Positions 48,120-53,237 of a stretch of 53,237 bases of DNA are shown here, one piece after another (the first letter of the stretch is position 1; each line of letters opens with the position of its first letter). The translations under genes were made by a program, and so were the position numbers. The notes beneath the pieces are model-generated. The model did no database searches. It was not told the origin of the DNA and worked only from the letters and a program-made list of their open reading frames with translations. The stretch lies in the NCBI GenBank assembly GCA_903874895.1, contig CAIQUG010000075.1:1-53237 (forward strand). The letters run 5' to 3'. The stretch comes from an uncultured Caulobacterales bacterium (lineage in GTDB: Bacteria; Pseudomonadota; Alphaproteobacteria; Caulobacterales; Caulobacteraceae).

Positions 48120-49703
48120 ATGAGCATCAATCATCCGAACTTCGGCAAGATCGCCGATAACCAGGTCATCATCTTCGACACCACCCTGCGCGACGGGGAG
48201 CAGGCCCCGGGCTTCTCCATGACCGCCGACGAAAAGGTGCGCATGGCCACAGCGCTCGCCACCCTGGGCGTGGACGTGATGGAGGCGGGGTTCCCCGCGG
48301 CATCCCCCAATGATTTCGAGAGCGTCCGTCGGATCGCCACGTCGGTCATCGGACCGGTGATCGCCGCCCTCAGCCGCGCCGCGCCGTCGGACATCGAACG
48401 CTCCGCCGAAGCGCTGAAGCCCGCCAGGCGCCGGCGCATCCACACCTTCATCGCCACCTCGGAACTGCACATGGCGCAGAAGCTGCGCATGAGCCCCGAA
48501 CAGGTGATCGAGACCATCAAGGGCTCAGTCACCCTGGCCCGGAACTTCACCGACGACGTGGAATGGTCGGCGGAGGATGCGTCCCGTACCGACCTGGACT
48601 TCCTGTGCCGGGCGGTGGAGACGGCCATTCGCGCCGGCGCCACCACCATCAACCTGCCGGACACGGTGGGCTATGCCCTGCCCGGCGACTACGCCAACAT
48701 GTTCGCCCTCGTCCGCGCCCGGGTCCCCGGGGCGGATCAGGTGATCTTCTCTGCCCATTGCCACAATGATCTCGGTCTCGCCGTCGCCAACAGCCTGGCC
48801 GCCGTCGGCGCGGGGGCCCGCCAGATCGAGGGGGCCATCAACGGCATCGGCGAGCGGGCCGGCAACACCGCCATCGAGGAAGTGGCCATGGCCGTGCGGA
48901 CCCGCTCCGACAGCCTGCCCTACCGGATCAACATGGACACCCGCCAGATCCTGAAGGCGTCCAAGCTGCTGTCGGGCATCACCGGCTTCGACGTGCAGCC
49001 GAACAAGGCCATCGTCGGCCGCAACGCCTTCGCCCATGAGGCGGGCATCCACCAGGACGGCATGCTGAAGAACGCCCTGACCTACGAGATCATGACGCCG
49101 GAGAGCGTCGGCTGGTCCAAGTCGAGCCTCGTGCTGGGCAAGCATTCCGGCCGCGCGGCCTTCAAGGACAAGCTGGTCAGCCTGGGCTATGCCGAACTCA
49201 GCCAGGCCGCCATCGACGAGGCGTTCACCCGGTTCAAGGATCTGGCCGACCGGAAGAAGACCATCTACGACGAGGACGTCGAGGCGCTGGTGGACGAGAC
49301 CGCCGCCGAGGCTCAGGGCCGCATCCATCTGGTCGACATGGTCGCCCACGCCCATTCCGACGGAAAGGCCGAGGCCACGGTGACCCTCAAGGTCGACGGG
49401 GTGGACAAGACCGCCACGGGCCATGGCGACGGGGCGGTGCATGCGGCCTTCACCGCCATCCGCACGGTGTTCCCGCACGAGGCGGCCCTCAACCTGTTCT
49501 CCATCAACGCCATCACCGAAGGGGCGGACGCCCAGGCCCGCACCACCGTGCGCCTGGAGGAGGACGGCCGCATCGTGGACGGCCAGGGCAGCGACACGGA
49601 CACCATCGTGTCTGCGTCCCGCGCCTATGTGCATGCCCTGAACAAGCTGATCGCCAAGCGTGAGCGGACCATTCAGCTGTCTCCGGCCTTCCTGACCGCA
49701 TGA
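48120..49703 (+). CDS. leuA: 2-isopropylmalate synthase
   Basis: 527 residues. Condenses acetyl-CoA with 2-ketoisovalerate, the committed step of leucine synthesis. [15 protein letters not shown] (residues 19-33) and [19 protein letters not shown] provide the metal-binding residues. [17 protein letters not shown] is the second family signature. The C-terminal 130 residues form the leucine-binding allosteric domain. A decoy ATG lies at 48113 in another frame; 48120 with AAGG upstream is correct. The leuA-leuC-leuD-leuB genes overlap or nearly touch, so all are one transcript behind the leader. Confidence 0.97.
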   Translation: MSINHPNFGKIADNQVIIFDTTLRDGEQAPGFSMTADEKVRMATALATLGVDVMEAGFPAASPNDFESVRRIATSVIGPVIAALSRAAPSDIERSAEALKPARRRRIHTFIATSELHMAQKLRMSPEQVIETIKGSVTLARNFTDDVEWSAEDASRTDLDFLCRAVETAIRAGATTINLPDTVGYALPGDYANMFALVRARVPGADQVIFSAHCHNDLGLAVANSLAAVGAGARQIEGAINGIGERAGNTAIEEVAMAVRTRSDSLPYRINMDTRQILKASKLLSGITGFDVQPNKAIVGRNAFAHEAGIHQDGMLKNALTYEIMTPESVGWSKSSLVLGKHSGRAAFKDKLVSLGYAELSQAAIDEAFTRFKDLADRKKTIYDEDVEALVDETAAEAQGRIHLVDMVAHAHSDGKAEATVTLKVDGVDKTATGHGDGAVHAAFTAIRTVFPHEAALNLFSINAITEGADAQARTTVRLEEDGRIVDGQGSDTDTIVSASRAYVHALNKLIAKRERTIQLSPAFLTA

Positions 49704-51121
49704 GCCCTGCAGACGTCCGACGCGCCGGCCAGACCTTGTTCGACAAGATCTGGTCGGCGCACGTCGTGGAGACGCTGGCGAGTGATGCGGCGCTCCTCTA
49801 CATCGACCGCCATCTGGTGCACGAGGTCACCAGTCCCCAGGCCTTCGACGGCCTGCGGGTCAACGGCCGCCGCGTCCGCCGCCCGGACGCGACGCTTGCC
49901 GTGCCGGATCACAATGTTCCCACCGCCAACCGCGATCAGGCCATCACCGATCCGGAAAGCCGCCTGCAGGTGGCGACCCTGGTGCAGAACGTGGCGGACT
50001 TCGGCGTCCCCTTCATCCCGCTGAACGATGTCCGCCAGGGCATCGTGCACGTGATCGGACCGGAACAGGGGGCCAGCCTGCCCGGCATGACCATTGTCTG
50101 CGGCGACAGCCACACCTCCACCCACGGAGCGCTCGGGGCGCTCGCCTTCGGCATCGGCACCTCCGAAGTCGAACACGTGCTGGCGACCCAGACCCTGATC
50201 CAGTCCAAGGCCCGCTCCATGCGGGTTCGGGTGGAAGGGCAACTGGGCGCAGGTGTCACCGCCAAGGACATGGCCCTCTACATCATCGGTCGGATCGGCA
50301 CCGGCGGCGGCACAGGCTACGTCATTGAATATGCGGGTGAAGCCGTGCGCAGCCTGTCCATGGCCGGGCGCATGACGCTCTGCAACATGTCCATAGAGAG
50401 CGGTGCGCGGGCGGGTCTTGTCGCCCCCGACGACACGACCTTCGACTATATCCGCGGCCGTCCCATGGCTCCCAAGGGCGATGACTTCGACGCCGCGGTG
50501 GCCTACTGGCGGACCCTGGTCAGCGACGATGGCGCGGTCTTCGACCATGAGGTGGTGCTCGACGCGGCCGACATCGCGCCGATGATCACCTGGGGCACCA
50601 GCCCTGAAGCCGTGATTCCGGTCACCGGCCTCATCCCGGACCCGGCGGAGCTCACCGATCCCGCGATCCGCGCCAATCAGGCGCGGATGCTGGACTACAT
50701 GGACCTCGCACCGGGCCCGATCCTGGGCGCGGCCGTGGACGTGGTGTTCATCGGCAGCTGTACCAATGCCCGTATCGAGGATATTCGCGCCGCGGCGGCG
50801 ATCGCGAAGGACCGGAGGGTGGCCGATGGTGTCCGTGCCCTGGTGGTGCCGGGATCCGGGCTCGTCAAGCTTCAGGCCGAAGCCGAAGGGCTGGACCGGA
50901 TCCTGACGGACGCGGGATTCGAATGGCGCGAGCCGGGCTGTTCCATGTGCCTCGGCATGAACGAGGACAAGCTGACGCCGGGCCAGCGGTGTGTCTCCAC
51001 CTCCAACCGCAACTTCGAGGGCCGCCAGGGTCCCGGCGGACGGACCCACCTCGCCTCCCCGGCCATGGCAGCAGCCGCTGCGGTGGCCGGCCGGATCGTC
51101 GACTGCCGGGAGTTCGGCTGA
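49700..51121 (+). CDS. leuC: 3-isopropylmalate dehydratase large subunit
   Basis: 473 residues. The [4Fe-4S] ligands are Cys354 ([12 protein letters not shown]) and Cys414/Cys417 (GCSMCLGM). [21 protein letters not shown] and [12 protein letters not shown] are aconitase-family signatures. It isomerises 2- to 3-isopropylmalate with LeuD. ATG overlaps the leuA stop (ATGA). Placement next to leuA with leuB last is less common than leuCDB or leuABCD orders but intact. Confidence 0.97.
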   Translation: MSPADVRRAGQTLFDKIWSAHVVETLASDAALLYIDRHLVHEVTSPQAFDGLRVNGRRVRRPDATLAVPDHNVPTANRDQAITDPESRLQVATLVQNVADFGVPFIPLNDVRQGIVHVIGPEQGASLPGMTIVCGDSHTSTHGALGALAFGIGTSEVEHVLATQTLIQSKARSMRVRVEGQLGAGVTAKDMALYIIGRIGTGGGTGYVIEYAGEAVRSLSMAGRMTLCNMSIESGARAGLVAPDDTTFDYIRGRPMAPKGDDFDAAVAYWRTLVSDDGAVFDHEVVLDAADIAPMITWGTSPEAVIPVTGLIPDPAELTDPAIRANQARMLDYMDLAPGPILGAAVDVVFIGSCTNARIEDIRAAAAIAKDRRVADGVRALVVPGSGLVKLQAEAEGLDRILTDAGFEWREPGCSMCLGMNEDKLTPGQRCVSTSNRNFEGRQGPGGRTHLASPAMAAAAAVAGRIVDCREFG

Positions 51122-51747
51122 TGCAGCCCTTCACCACCCTGACAGGGGTCGCCGCCCCCCTGCCTGTGGCCAATGTGGACACGGACAAGATCATCCCGGC
51201 CCGGTTCCTCAAGACGCTGACCCGCACGGGCCTCGGCAGGGCCCTGTTCGACGGCCTGCGCTATGACGAGACCGGGGCGGAACGGCCGGAGTTCGTGCTG
51301 AACCGCGACCCTTTCCGCAAGGCGGAGATCCTGATCGCGCTGGACAATTTCGGCTGCGGCTCCTCCCGGGAACACGCGCCCTGGGCGCTGGCCGACTTCG
51401 GCATCCGATGCGTGATCGCGCCGAGCTTTGCGGACATCTTCTACAACAACTGCTTCAAGAACGGCCTGCTGCCGGTCACCCTCCCCCGGGAGGTCTGCGA
51501 GCAGCTGATGCAGGACACCGAGCTGGGATCCAACGCCCGGGTGACCGTGGATCTGAAGCGTCAGGTGGTGGTCCGCGCCAATGGCGAGGAGATCCCCTTC
51601 CAGGTCGACGAGGGTCGCCGCAAGGCCCTGTTGAACGGCCTGGACGAGATTGCCGAGACGTTGACCCGGGACACCGGTATCACCCGCTTCGAAACCGGCC
51701 GCGCGGCGCGCGAGCCCTGGCGTCCCGCCATTTCCCTGGAGAGCTAG
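51121..51747 (+). CDS. leuD: 3-isopropylmalate dehydratase small subunit
   Basis: 208 residues, the swivel domain partner of Leu[19 protein letters not shown] and [16 protein letters not shown] are diagnostic. ATG at 51121 shares one base with the leuC stop (TGATG). The open frame extending upstream lies inside leuC and is a shadow. Confidence 0.97.
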   Translation: MQPFTTLTGVAAPLPVANVDTDKIIPARFLKTLTRTGLGRALFDGLRYDETGAERPEFVLNRDPFRKAEILIALDNFGCGSSREHAPWALADFGIRCVIAPSFADIFYNNCFKNGLLPVTLPREVCEQLMQDTELGSNARVTVDLKRQVVVRANGEEIPFQVDEGRRKALLNGLDEIAETLTRDTGITRFETGRAAREPWRPAISLES

Positions 51748-51748
51748 A

Positions 51749-52828
51749 GTGTCACGCACCATCCTTGTCACCCCCGGCGACGGCGTCGGGCCCGAAGTCA
51801 TGACCGAGGCCCTGCGCGTGCTGGACTGGCTGGCGGACCACCGCGGCCTCGATCTGGTGCGCGAGGAGGCGCTTGTGGGTGGCGCGGCCATCGATGCGGA
51901 AGGTGCCGCCATCAGCCCGCAGACCGTGGCGCGGGCCAAGGCCGCTGACGCGGTGCTGTTCGGGTCGGTCGGCGGTCCCAAGTGGGACGGCAAGGGCTTC
52001 GACAACCGGCCCGAGATCGCCATCCTGACCCTGCGCAAGGAACTCGGCCTGTTCGCCAACCTGCGCCCGGCCATGGTCTATGACCCGCTGGTGGACGCCT
52101 CGTCCCTGAAGCCGGATGTGATCCGCGGCCTCGACATCATGATCGTGCGGGAGTCCACGGGCGGCGTCTATTTCGGGGAGCCCCGGGGGATCGAGACCCT
52201 GGCCAACGGCGTTCGCCGCGGGGTGAACACCGAAGTGTATGACACCCTCGAGATCGAACGGGTCGCCCGGGTCGCCTTCGAGCTGGCACAGACGCGCGGT
52301 CAGCGGCTGTGCAGCGTCGAAAAGGCCAATGTGATGGAAAGCGGCCTGCTCTGGCGCGAGCACGTGACCAGCCTTGCGGGTGACTATCCGGACGTGACGC
52401 TGAGCCACATGTATGCAGACAACTGCGCCATGCAGCTGGCCCGCAATCCCCGCCAGTTCGACGTGATCGTCACCGGCAACCTGTTCGGCGACCTGCTGTC
52501 AGACCTGGCCTCCATGCTGACGGGCAGCCTCGGCATGCTGCCGTCCGCGACGCTGGGCGCACCGGATGCGTCGGGCCGCCGGCCGTCCCTGTACGAGCCG
52601 ATCCACGGCTCCGCCCCGGACATAGCCGGACAGGGCATCGCCAATCCCCTCGCCCAGATCCTGTCCACGGCGATGATGCTGCGCTACTCCCTCGACCGCG
52701 CCGCCGACGCCGAGATCGTGGAGCGGGCGGTGGTCAAGGCGCTCGAGCGTGGAGCCCGGACCCGGGACCTGGGGGGCACCCTCACCACCCGGCAGATGGG
52801 CGACGCCGTCCTGGCGGCGCTGGGCTAG
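51749..52828 (+). CDS. leuB: 3-isopropylmalate dehydrogenase
   Basis: 359 residues. NAD-dependent oxidation and decarboxylation of 3-isopropylmalate. [13 protein letters not shown] opens the protein, [16 protein letters not shown] and [15 protein letters not shown] bind the substrate, and [24 protein letters not shown] holds the metal aspartates. [14 protein letters not shown] is the NAD site. The start is a GTG one base after the leuD stop. Last gene of the leu unit. A perfect palindrome GGTCTAGACC (52829-52838) follows the stop directly. Confidence 0.97.
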   Translation: MSRTILVTPGDGVGPEVMTEALRVLDWLADHRGLDLVREEALVGGAAIDAEGAAISPQTVARAKAADAVLFGSVGGPKWDGKGFDNRPEIAILTLRKELGLFANLRPAMVYDPLVDASSLKPDVIRGLDIMIVRESTGGVYFGEPRGIETLANGVRRGVNTEVYDTLEIERVARVAFELAQTRGQRLCSVEKANVMESGLLWREHVTSLAGDYPDVTLSHMYADNCAMQLARNPRQFDVIVTGNLFGDLLSDLASMLTGSLGMLPSATLGAPDASGRRPSLYEPIHGSAPDIAGQGIANPLAQILSTAMMLRYSLDRAADAEIVERAVVKALERGARTRDLGGTLTTRQMGDAVLAALG

Positions 52829-52831
52829 GGT

Positions 52832-53237
52832 CTAGACCGGGAAACCACGGGCCCGGGCATCGAGGATGGCGCAGGCGATGTGATAAAGCGAGCTCGCTGG
52901 CGCAGGCTCTGCCACGAAGCTTCCATCCGCCAGCAGCTTGTCCCGCCACAGACCAGGGATTGGCGTCTCGAGATACAGCCACAGGCCCTTGGCCGCGGCT
53001 GTCACCTCTTCGCCAAGGGCGGTTCGTTCCGCCTCGCTCCCGGCATACTGGCCAAGGATGGCGGACGCCTTGATCCGTTCGGTCTGGGGCCACAGCCGCG
53101 CCCGGTCGCTGATCACGGTCAGATCGGTGGAGATCTGGTCGATGGCAACCCCGCGGATGGGATCAACTCCGTGCTCGACACCGAGCTGATGCATCCTTCG
53201 GGCGGCGCGGGCCGCATCGTCGCGCCCTCGCAACTTC
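52832..53237 (-). CDS. AGE-family epimerase/isomerase, C-terminal part (cut by window edge)
   Basis: About 135 residues of the C-terminal end; the gene continues past the right edge. ARLWPQTERIKASAIL and GLWRDKLLADGSFVAEPAPASSLYHIACAI match N-acylglucosamine 2-epimerase/mannose isomerase proteins, where the terminal His (SSLYHI) is catalytic. Sugar substrate unknown. It converges on leuB with 3 bases between stops. Confidence 0.85.
   Translation of the reverse strand, partial: KLRGRDDAARAARRMHQLGVEHGVDPIRGVAIDQISTDLTVISDRARLWPQTERIKASAILGQYAGSEAERTALGEEVTAAAKGLWLYLETPIPGLWRDKLLADGSFVAEPAPASSLYHIACAILDARARGFPV

Noticed and set aside
52829-52838. GGTCTAGACC palindrome after leuB
   Set aside because: A 10-base palindrome across the convergent stops is too short to call a terminator and may reflect the two TAG stop codons.

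Overview
The window is a GC-rich (roughly two thirds G+C) chromosomal stretch from an alphaproteobacterium, most likely Caulobacterales (Caulobacter/Brevundimonas/Phenylobacterium type). The evidence is the gene order trmFO, phytoene-synthase-like protein, Mth938 protein, secF-secD-yajC, DUF815 ATPase, LysM/M23 protein, pcm, surE, serS, tatC-tatB-tatA; an alphaproteobacterial SOS box (GTTC-N7-GTTC) before uvrA; TTAA-N7-TTAA sites resembling CtrA boxes; and a promoter that would give a leaderless mRNA. I saw no phage, insertion sequence or CRISPR array. Nearly all of it is protein-coding, with many 4-base start/stop overlaps.

Layout. 1-8 kb: the end of an unidentified gene, an orphan ParA-like ATPase, SOS-controlled uvrA, and three multi-pass membrane proteins on the minus strand. 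8-22 kb: a housekeeping block for tRNA modification (trmFO), two proteins related to mitochondrial complex I assembly factors, a PuuD-like membrane domain, Sec and Tat translocation (secDF-yajC, tatABC), envelope and protein-repair genes (NlpD-like, pcm, surE) and serS. 22-26 kb: small ORFs, an AT-rich region with CtrA-like sites, and a divergent pair encoding a two-domain 2OG-Fe(II) oxygenase and an FkbH-type HAD protein.

26-40 kb is catabolic: two secreted metal-dependent amidohydrolases, an aldo/keto reductase, an acyl-CoA dehydrogenase, tRNA-Thr, a Tat-exported metallo-beta-lactamase-fold protein, a membrane-anchored LpxO-like hydroxylase, a 3-oxoacid CoA-transferase, an acyl-CoA synthetase, a D-aminoacylase-like enzyme, and a POT peptide transporter split into two ORFs. 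The set is consistent with peptide/acyl-amino-acid scavenging and fatty-acid or ketoacid breakdown.

40-53 kb is mainly amino-acid biosynthesis: ilvA, chorismate mutase, an aminotransferase, proBA and leuACDB. ilvA and leuA are each preceded by a short leader ORF that ends Arg-Pro-stop inside the same CCCCTGAG...CTCAGGGG pairing element. Between the aminotransferase and proA lies a two-gene exported unit, a DUF2844-like protein and a DUF3443-like lipoprotein. The latter carries what look like all the landmark motifs of a pepsin-type aspartic protease and is the strongest candidate for an undescribed system here. The window ends inside an AGE-family epimerase gene.
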